Shown here: piece after piece, positions 16,514-26,477 of the stretch | How the letters are laid out: the number at the start of each line of letters is the position of its first letter | Position numbering within the stretch: the first letter of the stretch is position 1 | Origin: Alkaliphilus transvaalensis ATCC 700919 | GTDB taxonomy: Bacteria > Bacillota > Clostridia > Peptostreptococcales > Natronincolaceae | Length of the DNA: 64,000 nt | Direction of reading: 5' to 3' | Assembly (NCBI RefSeq): GCF_000621485.1 | Contig: NZ_JHYF01000002.1 | Location: 186,001-250,000 of the forward strand | Notes under the pieces: model-generated | What the model was told of the DNA's origin: nothing | The model's input: the letters and a program-made list of their open reading frames with translations, nothing else | Database searches by the model: none | Made by a program: the position numbers and the translations under genes

Positions 16514-17842
16514 ATGGAGATATTAACTCCTGGAGAGAAGGTAAAAAAGATACGTAAAGAACTGGGGTTAAATCAAGAAGACATTGCAAGTGACCAAATA
16601 TCAAAGAGTTTAATTAGTATGATCGAGAAAAATAAACGAAATCTAACAGAAAAAGTAGCCGTTATCATAGCTAACAACATAAATAAATATTATAAGAGAA
16701 TTGGAAAGGAAATTTTTCCAGAAGAATTAATGGAATCAGAAATAGAGCGGGTTCAAAGGGACATTTATAATGAAATAGAATACCTTAGAGGATCTGTGGA
16801 TAAAGCCATAATAAATGAAAGGTTATTTGATGCTAAGTTTAATACCTTAATGAAAACAGTTGAACATTGGAACTTAATAGGACCTAAAATGGAATTGCTC
16901 TTAATAAGAGGGGAATTTTATCATAAAAACTATAAATATAAAGATGCTATTAAAGATTTATCAGAAGCATTAGTCTACTATATGCAAGAAAAAGATTATG
17001 GAATAGTAGCACGAATATATAACTTTATAGGTATCTGTTATTACATGTTAATGTTAGTTGATCAAGCTCTGATCTACTACATAAAAGCCTATGATACTGC
17101 AATAGAAAATGATGTTTCACCAGATATTGTTAACACTCATACAATTATACTTAACTTAATCCTCGCCTATAGAAAAATAGAAAGATATGATATGGCCCTC
17201 CATTATCTAAATCTTTTAAAGAAAATAGATGTAGATTATATAGTTTCATTTCGTCATCAGATTAAAATTGGTATACTAGAGGCTAATACCTATAGGGATT
17301 TAAAGAATTTCCCTAAGGCAGAAAGGATGTATAATAAACTATTACAAAAGGCAGGAGAGATAGAGAATTATTATTTGATTGTCATTTATGATAATTTGTC
17401 CATTCTAAATTTGCAATGTGGAAATATTGAGAGGGCTCTTTTCTATATAAATAAAGCCTTTAAATTAATTAATGCAACTAAGCCAAGTGATCTGTTAGGC
17501 ATCATTTTGACAAAAGCTCAGTGTGAAATGAAACTAGGTAACATAAGTAATGCTTCTAAGGCTTTACAGGAAGGGTTAATCATCGCCAAAGAAGTATCCA
17601 TGAATGAGATGATCATAGACTATCATTTTGCTATAGTAGAATTATATATCATACAGAAGGACTATAATAATGCTTTAAATCAGTTAGAAATTGTTGAGAA
17701 ATTAATTATGAAAAATGAAATTAAGCTAAAAATAAATGAGCTCTATAGTTTTTACGGACAAGTATATTGTTTGATTGAAGAAGGAGAAAAAGCAATAAGC
17801 TATATGTTAAAAATCCGTAAGGGATATCTGCAGCAAAAATAA
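16514..17842 (+). CDS. XRE-family regulator with TPR domain
   Basis: A 442-residue protein. The N-terminal helix-turn-helix (residues 5-60, GEKVKKIRKELGLNQEDIA...SKSLISMIEKNKRNLT) is of the XRE type. The remainder is a string of TPR-like helical pairs (for example YKDAIKDLSEALVYY, MALHYLNLLKKI, NALNQLEIVEKL). This layout is that of the Rgg/PlcR/NprR-like sensors, some of which bind signalling peptides. No small peptide pheromone gene is evident beside it. GGAAAGGGGTAGGGTATT precedes the ATG. A terminator separates it from the histidine kinase. Confidence 0.85.
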   Translation: MEILTPGEKVKKIRKELGLNQEDIASDQISKSLISMIEKNKRNLTEKVAVIIANNINKYYKRIGKEIFPEELMESEIERVQRDIYNEIEYLRGSVDKAIINERLFDAKFNTLMKTVEHWNLIGPKMELLLIRGEFYHKNYKYKDAIKDLSEALVYYMQEKDYGIVARIYNFIGICYYMLMLVDQALIYYIKAYDTAIENDVSPDIVNTHTIILNLILAYRKIERYDMALHYLNLLKKIDVDYIVSFRHQIKIGILEANTYRDLKNFPKAERMYNKLLQKAGEIENYYLIVIYDNLSILNLQCGNIERALFYINKAFKLINATKPSDLLGIILTKAQCEMKLGNISNASKALQEGLIIAKEVSMNEMIIDYHFAIVELYIIQKDYNNALNQLEIVEKLIMKNEIKLKINELYSFYGQVYCLIEEGEKAISYMLKIRKGYLQQK

Positions 17843-17853
17843 ATAGTGTCCAC

Positions 17854-17896
17854 ACTCCCTCTAGCAAACCATCGTTACAGGGAGTTTTGTTTTTTC
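17854..17896 (+). terminator. Intrinsic terminator
   Basis: ACTCCCT (17854-17860) pairs with AGGGAGT (17879-17885), then TTTTGTTTTTT. Confidence 0.85.
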
Positions 17897-18081
17897 TAAA
17901 TGGATTTTAATTAACAAGTTACATGACATGAAAAGAAAATAAAAAGTAAATTTCTGAATATATTAACAATTGTTAAATTAAAAAGGGTTTTTTGTTTTTT
18001 TATAGAATTTTGATAAGTGAATAATTGTTATAATATAGAATCACTGGGATAAAAATACATGATTTAAGGTGGGGATTATGT

Positions 18082-20034
18082 ATGAAAAATCAATATAATT
18101 ATAGGTCGATGGTGGAAAATTCTCCAGACTTGATTATTCGTGTTGACAAACATTTACAATTACTCTATACAAACAAAGTAGTAGAAAAAGAATTTGGTGT
18201 TTCAAAGTCAAACTTAATTGGTAAGACATTAATAGAATTAAATTCTACGGCAGACTATTTTAGTAAGTGGGTAATGGCTGTAAAAAGAGTTTTTGATACA
18301 TGTGAAGAATTAACCTTTGAATCCTTACAACCAAGTCCCTATGGGTTTAAACATTTTCACATTCGACTAGTCCCAGAAAGAAATGATGAAGGAGATATTG
18401 AATCAGTACTATCTATTGGAAGAAATATTACTGAGATTAAGGAGGCAGAAAGTCCACAGTTTAAGCTTTTTAATGCATCAGCTGACTTACTTTGTATTTT
18501 TGATTCAAAGGGCAATTTTGTTAATTTGAATTTGGCATGGGAGCGGGTTTTGGGTTTTTCTCTAGGGGAAATCTTTTTAAAATCTTTGTTAGAACTAGTT
18601 TATCCTCAAGACATCCCTTTAACGAAAGAAATGTTGAAAAAATGTTATGATGGTCATGTGTTAATGGATCATGAAATGAGATTCCGCTGTAAAGATGGTA
18701 CATATAAATGGTTATCTTGGAATTGTACGCCCCTTATGGATGATGGCATTGTTCATGCAATTGTTCGTGATATTACAAAACAAAAGGAAATGGAAGAAAA
18801 GCTAAGGCAAAGTGAAGAACGTTATCGTTTTTTAGTAGAATCTTCCCCAGATGGATGGGTGGTAATTTCCAGGGGGAAAATTAAATATGCTAACCCAGCA
18901 GCTGCAAAACTTCTAAAGATGGAGAATACTGTTGAGCTGTTTAACCGTCCTATATTCGATTTTATTAAAGAAGAAGAGTATCGACAAGTGAGGGAAGCGT
19001 GTTTTCCCGCCAAATACCAATCAACAACTTTAATTGAAATAGAGTTGGTAGATTTAGAAGGAAGCAAAATAAATGCTGAGGTGGCCCCTATTAATTTGCC
19101 CTACGGTGATAATAAGACTGTTATTTGTATGATTAGAGATATCTCAGCCCGTAAAAAAAATGATGAACTGCAAAAAGCAATTACAGAAAATGAAAAAAGG
19201 CTAAAAGAGGCTTTAGAGTTTGATAAACTTAGAACAGAGTTTTTTTCAAACATTTCCCATGAATTTAAAACACCTTTAAATGTTATATTAGGAACGCTGC
19301 AATTAATTCTATTGTATTTAAAGGATCATGCCAATAAACCAATGGAAAAAAATATTATTAAAAAGATCAATACCATGAAGCAGAATTGCTATCGTCTATT
19401 AAGACTTGTAAATAACTTGATCGACATTAATAGGATAGATGCAGGTTATTACGTAATAAACAAAGAAAATTACGATATTGTTAGAATTATTAGAGATATT
19501 ACCCTATCAGTTAAGGATTATATAGAGAATAAGGATATAAAATTTATTTTTGAAACCCAGATAAATAGTTTAATCATTGCCTGTGACCCAGATAAAATAG
19601 AACGGATTCTACTTAACCTCCTCTCTAATGCAATTAAGCATACCACAGCTGGTGGAAGTATTACTGTATCAATTAAGAAAACAGCAGATAAAGTTATTGT
19701 TACAGTAAAGGATACAGGAACAGGCATTCCAAAGGAAAAATTAGATATCATCTTTGAACGTTTTAGCCAAGTTGACGAATCACTAGTAAGAAAAAATCAA
19801 GGGAGTGGAATCGGCTTAGCCTTAGTAAAATCCCTCGTTGAAATGCACAAAGGTAAAGTCTCAGTTAGAAGTATTCTTAATAAAGGTTCTGAGTTTATCA
19901 TTGAACTTCCAATAGGAGAAGAAGATAGTTGGCCTATATTAATGGAAGAAACTACTCCCTATACCAATTGCAATCAGGTAGAGAAAATTAGCATTGAGTT
20001 TTCTGATATCTATGTTGAGAAATCTTCAGGGTAA
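18082..20034 (+). CDS. Orphan multi-PAS sensor histidine kinase
   Basis: A 650-residue soluble kinase with no transmembrane segments. Three PAS domains lie at about 1-115, 125-240 and 250-365 (linkers such as GRNITEIKEAE and VRDITKQKEMEEKL). Then HisKA with FFSNISHEFKTPLN, the phospho-acceptor His at about 393, and an HATPase domain with LLSNAIKHT (N box), DTGTGIPKEK (G1) and GSGIGLALVKSLVEMHKG (G2). No response-regulator gene is adjacent. Cytoplasmic orphan PAS kinases in spore formers often feed Spo0A, so a sporulation role is a reasonable inference. A terminator follows at 20088. Confidence 0.9.
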   Translation: MKNQYNYRSMVENSPDLIIRVDKHLQLLYTNKVVEKEFGVSKSNLIGKTLIELNSTADYFSKWVMAVKRVFDTCEELTFESLQPSPYGFKHFHIRLVPERNDEGDIESVLSIGRNITEIKEAESPQFKLFNASADLLCIFDSKGNFVNLNLAWERVLGFSLGEIFLKSLLELVYPQDIPLTKEMLKKCYDGHVLMDHEMRFRCKDGTYKWLSWNCTPLMDDGIVHAIVRDITKQKEMEEKLRQSEERYRFLVESSPDGWVVISRGKIKYANPAAAKLLKMENTVELFNRPIFDFIKEEEYRQVREACFPAKYQSTTLIEIELVDLEGSKINAEVAPINLPYGDNKTVICMIRDISARKKNDELQKAITENEKRLKEALEFDKLRTEFFSNISHEFKTPLNVILGTLQLILLYLKDHANKPMEKNIIKKINTMKQNCYRLLRLVNNLIDINRIDAGYYVINKENYDIVRIIRDITLSVKDYIENKDIKFIFETQINSLIIACDPDKIERILLNLLSNAIKHTTAGGSITVSIKKTADKVIVTVKDTGTGIPKEKLDIIFERFSQVDESLVRKNQGSGIGLALVKSLVEMHKGKVSVRSILNKGSEFIIELPIGEEDSWPILMEETTPYTNCNQVEKISIEFSDIYVEKSSG

Positions 20035-20087
20035 AATAATTATGGTAAGAACAACATGATGAGTATGATAATGTAAATATTTTAAAT

Positions 20088-20117
20088 AAAAGCAGAGCCT
20101 TGTACTCTGCTTTATTA
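20088..20117 (+). terminator. Intrinsic terminator
   Basis: AAAGCAGAG (20088-20096) pairs with CTCTGCTTT (20105-20113). It lies between convergent units and may work in both directions. Confidence 0.85.
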
Positions 20118-20119
20118 TT

Positions 20120-20209
20120 AAAGGAATTAAAAATACTAAAACGATATATTTATATTCGATTTATGGAATATAAAAGCTGCATATATAAAATTAATTATGC
20201 TATTTCTTC
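20120..20209. mobile_element. MITE-like element, copy E (degenerate)
   Basis: It keeps the internal TATATTCGATTTATG and the right end TTAATTATGCTATTTCTTC. The left end (AAGGAATTAAAAATACTAAAAC) is decayed, and no target duplication is visible. It fills the gap between the convergent histidine kinase and gerC genes. Confidence 0.55.
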
Positions 20210-20225
20210 GCTATAGAATTTCAGA

Positions 20226-21335
20226 CTATTTGGTAATACCGACTGTATGCATATTAATATTGACCTTAATATTAATTAATGCGTTAGAAAATTGGTCTCC
20301 CCATTCTTCAGGATTAAAATATTCAGGATGATTGGCCCGTATATATAGGCCATAGCCAGCATTATCAGAGTTTAAGTCTTGTAATATTTTAACTGTATTT
20401 GATAAATTCACTTCTAGATGTTGAGCTAGATATGCTTCAAACTCCTTAATCGTTTCATGGTCAAATACCGAAGCTTCGCCAGTGTATTCAGCTAAATTAA
20501 CCGATAAAGTTATTTCTTGATTGATATAAAGTTGTGAATCAATCAACTCTGAGCGGATTTTCATCTTGCCAGTCTTAATACGAAGACTAATATGATGAAG
20601 ATTTTCATCTGTGTCGGTATAGGGAGTTGAGTAGAAACCGTCATTAATTTCTCCCTTTAAGAGCATTAGGTAAGTACTTTCATTACCTTCTAGTACATGA
20701 ATCAATCTGTCACCTTTAAAAAGTGCTGTAGAATCAATAGAAATGGTATTAGCAGATTGATTAAAATTTATATAGGGGAAAACAGGTTCGATACCAGTTG
20801 TATAATATTGATAATTAAAGTTTCTTAATGTTGTAAATGGCACCCTTGTGGCTTCATTACTTTGATTTATGGCTTGAAATAAAAAAGTGGTAACGAAGAG
20901 GGAAACAGGTGGAGTCATTTCTAAAAGCTCATGGGCTTTAGTATCTACAACTACCAAACGAGTCGTTCTAGGGAAAACAGGCTCCCTTAACATGGCATCT
21001 ACATGTTTAATAATACCATGTTCGGCTGCATCATGGGCAAATACAACTACTCTAGTATTTCCATAGCTAATTTGTCTATATACTTTATATTGCAATTGTT
21101 GTTTTGCAGCCGTTAGTGAGTGAGTTTTAACGGAAAGTTCAAATTTAGCCTTAGGAGCCTCTTCAATAACAGTAGGAAAGACTATGCTGAATTGGTAATT
21201 ATTAGGGTCTTCTGGAGCAAGATCTATCCCTATTCCATATACGGTCAATAAATCTTCAAGACTTTGAGAATCCCAACATCCAGTTAATGTAATTAATAGT
21301 ATTACGGTTACAATAAGTTTAAATTTTTTGTTCAT
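20226..21335 (-). CDS. gerC: Ger(x)C-family spore germination lipoprotein
   Basis: About 369 residues from the ATG at 21335 (MNKKFKLIVTVILLITLTGCWD), which has AGGAG upstream. The longer frame to 21419 lies inside gerB and has no comparable site. The lipobox LTGC gives a lipid-anchored Cys, followed by the WDSQSLEDL stretch typical of GerC proteins. It is the lipoprotein subunit of the germinant receptor at the spore inner membrane. It overlaps the end of gerB by 17 bp, a sign of translational coupling. It ends the three-gene operon. Confidence 0.9.
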   Translation of the reverse strand: MNKKFKLIVTVILLITLTGCWDSQSLEDLLTVYGIGIDLAPEDPNNYQFSIVFPTVIEEAPKAKFELSVKTHSLTAAKQQLQYKVYRQISYGNTRVVVFAHDAAEHGIIKHVDAMLREPVFPRTTRLVVVDTKAHELLEMTPPVSLFVTTFLFQAINQSNEATRVPFTTLRNFNYQYYTTGIEPVFPYINFNQSANTISIDSTALFKGDRLIHVLEGNESTYLMLLKGEINDGFYSTPYTDTDENLHHISLRIKTGKMKIRSELIDSQLYINQEITLSVNLAEYTGEASVFDHETIKEFEAYLAQHLEVNLSNTVKILQDLNSDNAGYGLYIRANHPEYFNPEEWGDQFSNALINIKVNINMHTVGITK

Positions 21336-22425
21336 TTTTTCTCCTACCTTCTCGAATAATACACATAATAAATAAAATAATAGGTAAAAGTATACCAAAA
21401 AAGAAGTTAAGATTACCAATTATACTTCCAATATCTGCAACTTGAGGGGTGTTTTGGGGATACAAAGAGAGTCCAAAGACTAAAGGTGCCAATAAATATG
21501 TAAAGAAACGAGTGGTTTTATTTTTGAAGACTGACTGAAGGACAATTGAGGTCGCAAAATACTGCAAACCAACGGTCCCTAATACTGTTAAGGTCCAAAA
21601 AATTGTAAAAAATAGCTCCATCCGTTCTATAAAAGGAAAATCTACAGCTCTTAAATAGTTAATGGATGGATACAAAACATGTTGTATTTCTTCATGACCA
21701 TAAAGAGCAATTTGAGAAATAACAGTAGCCGTATAAAATATTGTAACAAGGAGAATTGATAGTACAGAATACTTCGTAATGTGCTTTGATTTATTGGATA
21801 TATAGGGGTAATAGATCATTATTACTTCATAGCCAGCAAAGGCATAAAAGGAGGGCACAACCCCTTTTAAAATTGCTGTTATACCAGTAGCCCCAACAGG
21901 TCTTAAGTTAATAAGCCTTACTTCGGGCATTCCAACAAAAATTAAAAGAGCTAAAGGGATTAATAAAAATACGATTACTTCATTATATCTTGCTAATACT
22001 GTAAGTCCGTGTTGAATCATGTAGACCCCTGTAATTACAATGATGAAGCTAATAATAAATATAGGCGTATTAGGCAAAAGCCAAGTTGAAGCCATTTCAG
22101 TTAAAAAGCTAATGATTGTTGCTGTGAAGGCAATGGAATAGATTATATAGGCAAAACTAATTAAATAACCAATTGGTTTAGAAAGTAAATAACTGCAATA
22201 CTGTAAAAAGTTCAATTCAGGAAATCGACCTACTGTATAGGTTATCAGTCCAATTATTAGGCTTATAAATATACCATTAATTAAAACTGATATCCAAGCG
22301 TCTTGTTTAGACACTTCACTAACTACTCTAGCTAAGTTCAAAATACCAGTTCCAATCATGATACTAACAATAATAATATAGGCTTGTATAGCTGAAATCT
22401 CGCCCCCAGTATATTTTTGATACAA
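21319..22425 (-). CDS. gerB: Spore germination permease subunit
   Basis: A 368-residue membrane protein of the GerB/amino-acid permease type. About ten hydrophobic segments are visible, starting with GEISAIQAYIIIVSIMIGTGIL and including ILKGVVPSFYAFAGYEVIMIY. In GerA-type receptors this subunit is thought to recognise the germinant. It starts 15 bp after gerA ends, with AGGAGGAATGTCA-type spacing, and overlaps gerC. The length is normal for the family. Confidence 0.93.
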   Translation of the reverse strand: MYQKYTGGEISAIQAYIIIVSIMIGTGILNLARVVSEVSKQDAWISVLINGIFISLIIGLITYTVGRFPELNFLQYCSYLLSKPIGYLISFAYIIYSIAFTATIISFLTEMASTWLLPNTPIFIISFIIVITGVYMIQHGLTVLARYNEVIVFLLIPLALLIFVGMPEVRLINLRPVGATGITAILKGVVPSFYAFAGYEVIMIYYPYISNKSKHITKYSVLSILLVTIFYTATVISQIALYGHEEIQHVLYPSINYLRAVDFPFIERMELFFTIFWTLTVLGTVGLQYFATSIVLQSVFKNKTTRFFTYLLAPLVFGLSLYPQNTPQVADIGSIIGNLNFFFGILLPIILFIMCIIREGRRKNEQKI

Positions 22426-22440
22426 CTGACATTCCTCCTA

Positions 22441-23937
22441 TTAACTCCATCTATTTCGATTATTTTTATTTGCAACTTTTGGTCGTTGTCTTAAAAACCA
22501 AAAGGGCTTACGTAATACAGTATCTTTAGTAAATTCTGAATCATAGGGCGCTAATGGTGACAGGTAAGGGAAACCAAAAGAACTGATACTACATAAGTGG
22601 ATTATAATCCAAGCCCAAGCGATAATGATGCCAAAGGCTCCAAAGGTGGCAGCCATAAAGATCATAGGAAACCGAAGAAACCTTAAAGGGTAAGTTGTGC
22701 TATAATGGGGTAGAACATAACTCCCTATAGCAGTAATAGCAACGACAATTACCATTGCTGGACTTGCAATATTGGCCCTTACGGCGGCATCGCCAATAAC
22801 AATTGCCCCTACGATACCAATAGTTTGACCAATCGTTCCAGGTAGTCGTGCGCTAGCTTCCCTAAGTAGTTCTATAGTTAATTCCATTAGTAGTGCTTCA
22901 ACTACTGGCGGAAAGGGTATCTGTGCCCTAGTCTTAGATAGATCAACTATTAAATCTGCAGGTAGCATTTGCTGGTGAAAAGATATCAAAGCTACATAAA
23001 TAGATGGAAAGGATGTAGCAATAATGAAACCTAAAAATCGTAACAATCTTAACAGATTTCCAAAAATGATGCGTTCATTATAGTCCTCCGGTGATTGAAA
23101 CAATAGGAAAAAAGACATTGGCAAAATTAATGATAATGGAGCTCCATCTACCAATATAATGATTCTTCCCTCCAATAAGTTTCCGCATATCTTATCGGGC
23201 CGCTCTGTAACTTGAACTTGTGGAAAAGGTGAATAAGGATGCTTCTCAATTAATTGTTCTATATAACCACTTTCAAATATGCCATCGATTTCAATTGACT
23301 CTAGTTCGTTTATCAAATCATTTAGAAGTTGTTTATTTACCAAATCATCCATATACAAAACATTAATCATTGTTTGGGTTCTAGTGCCAATTATTAATTC
23401 CTTAGCTTTAAGGGAAGTATCTTTCAATTTTCTTCTAATGAGTCCTACATTACTGGATAGGTTTTCTGTTAACCCCTCTCTAGAACCTCGTATAACACTT
23501 TCAGCTGGGGGTTCTTCAACTGTTCTTTCAGCCCATCCCTTGGTGTTTAAAGATAATCCTATATCAAATCCGTTTACCATTAAAACTGTATCCCCCGATA
23601 ATATGGCATAGAGTACTTCTTGATAATTACTTACCTCATCTACATTATTAATGGTGATAACATTTTTTAGTGTATCTAATGTAAAAGAAGATAGGGTCTT
23701 TAAGGTAGGGGAAGGCTGATAGGTTGTTATGGGCTTCATAATATGCTCATTGATGGTTTGAGTATCAACCAGTCCATCAGTAAAAACCATTAAGAGATCT
23801 AAGGAAGTATTACCCACGTTGATCTTTAATTTCCTATAAATGATATCACAGCAATCTGAAAAAATATCCTTTAATTGAAGGAGGTTTTCATTAAGCTTTT
23901 TTGATAATAGTGTACTTTTATAGTTTTCTACCTTCAT
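22441..23937 (-). CDS. gerA: Spore germination receptor subunit A
   Basis: A 498-residue GerA-family protein. The N-terminal half is soluble and the C-terminal half holds several membrane segments. The family hallmarks are the region around LLEGRIIILVDGAPLSLILPMSFF (here read in parts) and PFPPVVEALLMELTIELLREA. It is the first gene of the minus-strand gerA-gerB-gerC operon, whose promoter should lie in 23938-24007. The products form an inner-membrane receptor that triggers exit from dormancy. The tail is basic (RQRPKVANKNNRNRWS). Confidence 0.95.
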   Translation of the reverse strand: MKVENYKSTLLSKKLNENLLQLKDIFSDCCDIIYRKLKINVGNTSLDLLMVFTDGLVDTQTINEHIMKPITTYQPSPTLKTLSSFTLDTLKNVITINNVDEVSNYQEVLYAILSGDTVLMVNGFDIGLSLNTKGWAERTVEEPPAESVIRGSREGLTENLSSNVGLIRRKLKDTSLKAKELIIGTRTQTMINVLYMDDLVNKQLLNDLINELESIEIDGIFESGYIEQLIEKHPYSPFPQVQVTERPDKICGNLLEGRIIILVDGAPLSLILPMSFFLLFQSPEDYNERIIFGNLLRLLRFLGFIIATSFPSIYVALISFHQQMLPADLIVDLSKTRAQIPFPPVVEALLMELTIELLREASARLPGTIGQTIGIVGAIVIGDAAVRANIASPAMVIVVAITAIGSYVLPHYSTTYPLRFLRFPMIFMAATFGAFGIIIAWAWIIIHLCSISSFGFPYLSPLAPYDSEFTKDTVLRKPFWFLRQRPKVANKNNRNRWS

Positions 23938-24007
23938 CTTTTATGAACTCCTTACACCCAAATTGCTTATTTATATTTTTACAGAGAATTACAACAAATA
24001 TGTATCC

Positions 24008-24505
24008 TTAGTTCATTTGAATTTCTTGTTCTTCTATTTTTGAGTCACCATAAGAATGGGCCATTCGAGAACAAGCAGCTGCTACTATTCCTGATAGTAA
24101 ATCATCTAAAAAAGTATTTACCTGTACTCCTTTAGAGTCATTAACTTTACCAATGATACCAGGTTTAATCTTATCTAAAAAACCAAAGTTAGTTAAGCCG
24201 ATAGAGCCATAAATATTTGTTATACTTAGGGCCAAAATTTCATCTATACCATATAGGGAATCGTCTCGTTTAAGTATAGAAAGTAGCGGTTCTTCAAATT
24301 GATCCCTTTCTGCTAGTATATCAATAGAAATTCCAGTTAAAATGGCATTTTGAACTTCTCTTTTTTCTAGAACTTTATGTATATTTTCTATGGCATCCTC
24401 TAAAGTAATGGGGATGTAATCGACCTGAAGCTCATAGGCCAATTGGGCTAAATCAACAATTGAGACGCCTCTTTTTTCAATCATTTCAATTACTTTTTCC
24501 TTCAT
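24008..24505 (-). CDS. pgpA: Phosphatidylglycerophosphatase A-like protein
   Basis: About 165 residues from the ATG at 24505 (MKEKVIEMIEKRGVSIVDLAQL), where GAAGGAGAGGG gives a good site; the open frame extends further without one. The sequence shows the YutG/PgpA pattern, with FLDDLLSGIVAAACSRMAHS near the C-terminus. PgpA removes phosphate from phosphatidylglycerol phosphate in phospholipid synthesis. In Bacillus-type relatives the exact role is less certain. It stands upstream of the ger operon on the same strand with a 70-bp gap, and may or may not share transcription. Confidence 0.8.
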   Translation of the reverse strand: MKEKVIEMIEKRGVSIVDLAQLAYELQVDYIPITLEDAIENIHKVLEKREVQNAILTGISIDILAERDQFEEPLLSILKRDDSLYGIDEILALSITNIYGSIGLTNFGFLDKIKPGIIGKVNDSKGVQVNTFLDDLLSGIVAAACSRMAHSYGDSKIEEQEIQMN

Positions 24506-24642
24506 AATAAAACCCTCTCCTTCTAACTTGATAAAATAAAACATGATATAAAAAGTATTAAACAAAAAACGTAAAATATTCTAAAGAATTAAAAAGTATG
24601 TTAGTATAAAATTAAAATAAAATAGTTTAGGGAGGAGAAATA

Positions 24643-26268
24643 TTGAAAACTAAACAAATGTTTATAAATGGAAAAATTATGACTATGAATAATTGTGAAA
24701 TAGTAGAAGCCTTTCTAGTAGAAGAAGATAGATTTGTAAAAGTAGGATCTAATGAGGAGGTCTTAAAATTATCTGATGAAAATACTAAGATTGTTGACTT
24801 AGAGAGGAAGTGGGTAATTCCAGGTTTTAATGATAGTCATATGCACTTAATCAGCTATGGTCTTTCAACCAAGAAGGTAGATCTAAGGCAATGTAAATCT
24901 TTAGAAGATATTAAGACGACAATTAAAAATTACATAGAAGGTTTAGAAACCAATTATTTTGGTGAATGGATTGTTGGTCATGGATGGAATGAAGAGAACT
25001 TTACCCAATCAATATTACCAACAGCAGATTTTTTAGATGAAATTACAAAGGAATACCCCATCTATATTTCCCGAGCATGTTATCACATATGTGGGGTAAA
25101 TAGTCGTGGGTTAGAATTGGCTGGAATTAATGAAAATAGTATTGATCCAGAGGGTGGAAAAATTGATCGATATGACAATACAACAATGCCAAATGGTATA
25201 TTAAGAGAGAATGCATTGTTATTAGCTTTTGAAAAAATACCAATGATGACAGAGGTAGAGCAAATCAAAAGCGTCCTACAGGATGCAGTTAAAGACGCAT
25301 TGAAGGTAGGATTAACCTCTATCCAGACAGAAGATTTTGGTCAGGTAGAAGATTTTACAAAAGTTATTAAAGCCTATCAAGAATTAGAAGCTGAAGGCAA
25401 ACTTCATTGCAGAATTAATCTTCAAATGTTATTGCAAGAAGAAGAAAAGCTACAAAAGTTAATAGATTTAGGTTATAAGACAGGTATGGGAGGTGACTTC
25501 TTTAAAATTGGCCCCCTTAAAATGCTAGCAGACGGATCTTTAGGCGGGAGAACAGCAGCCTTATTAGAACCCTATCAAGATGATCCAGATAATAGGGGAA
25601 TATTAATTTTTCAAAAGGAAAGGCTTAAAGAACACTTGAGTAAGGCAAATGAAAATGGAATACAATTAGCTGTGCATGCCATTGGAGACAGAACAATGGA
25701 TCAACTGTTAAGTATTTTTGAAGAACTATTAGACGAAAAAGAGGATAAAAGACCAAGATTAATCCATTGTCAAATAACGAATCAAGGGTTAATTGAAAGG
25801 ATGGGTAGATTAAAAGTTATTGCTGATATTCAACCGGGCTTCTTACCAACAGATCTTAAAATGGTAGAAGCTAGAGTAGGAGTAGCCCGAGGAAAGGATA
25901 GCTACGCATGGAAGTCTATGTTAAAGGCAGGTGTGAAGGTGGCAGGGGGGTCCGATTGTCCGATTGAGTCCTTCAATCCATTTTTAGGAATTTATGGTGC
26001 TGTCACTAGAAAAGATTATGAAGGAAACCCAACTGAAGGGTGGAACCTAGAAGAATGCTTATCAATAGAAGAAAGTATAGGGTTATACACAACTGGATCT
26101 AGTTATGCCACCTTTGAAGAAAATAACAAGGGGAAGATACAGGAAGGTTATTTTGCTGACTTTTTAATTATACAAGAAGATATTAAGGCTATTCCTACAA
26201 CTTCTTTAAAGGATGTAAATGTATTAGAGACCTATGTTGCAGGGGAATGTAAGTATAAATTAAAGTAA
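24643..26268 (+). CDS. YtcJ-like metal-dependent amidohydrolase
   Basis: A 541-residue enzyme of the amidohydrolase superfamily. Metal motif 1 is DSHMHLISYG with His66 and His68. Later metal or catalytic elements are LAVHAIGDRTMD, RLIHCQ and GGSDCPIESF. The N- and C-terminal parts form the usual small beta domain (MFINGKIMTMNNCEIVEAFLV...GKIQEGYFADFLII). The family hydrolyses amides or cyclic C-N bonds; the substrate is unknown. The TTG start follows TAGGGAGGAGAAATA. It is divergent from pgpA and is followed by a terminator. Confidence 0.9.
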   Translation: MKTKQMFINGKIMTMNNCEIVEAFLVEEDRFVKVGSNEEVLKLSDENTKIVDLERKWVIPGFNDSHMHLISYGLSTKKVDLRQCKSLEDIKTTIKNYIEGLETNYFGEWIVGHGWNEENFTQSILPTADFLDEITKEYPIYISRACYHICGVNSRGLELAGINENSIDPEGGKIDRYDNTTMPNGILRENALLLAFEKIPMMTEVEQIKSVLQDAVKDALKVGLTSIQTEDFGQVEDFTKVIKAYQELEAEGKLHCRINLQMLLQEEEKLQKLIDLGYKTGMGGDFFKIGPLKMLADGSLGGRTAALLEPYQDDPDNRGILIFQKERLKEHLSKANENGIQLAVHAIGDRTMDQLLSIFEELLDEKEDKRPRLIHCQITNQGLIERMGRLKVIADIQPGFLPTDLKMVEARVGVARGKDSYAWKSMLKAGVKVAGGSDCPIESFNPFLGIYGAVTRKDYEGNPTEGWNLEECLSIEESIGLYTTGSSYATFEENNKGKIQEGYFADFLIIQEDIKAIPTTSLKDVNVLETYVAGECKYKLK

Positions 26269-26291
26269 AACTTTACGATTCGTTATAAAAT

Positions 26292-26325
26292 AAGGGTAAC
26301 TCTTAAATAGGGTTATCCTTTATTT
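26292..26325 (+). terminator. Intrinsic terminator
   Basis: AAGGGTAAC (26292-26300) pairs with GTTATCCTT (26312-26320), then a T-rich tail. Confidence 0.85.
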
Positions 26326-26477
26326 GTTTATTGCAGACTTTATACCTATATAATCGAAAATTCTGATATTTTGATTGGAAATAATTAATTTTCTGATATA
26401 ATAAAAGGAAAGATAATGTTGAAATTAGGCGAATGTATACAAATACTTCTACCATTACTGTTAAAAGGAGTTAGAGG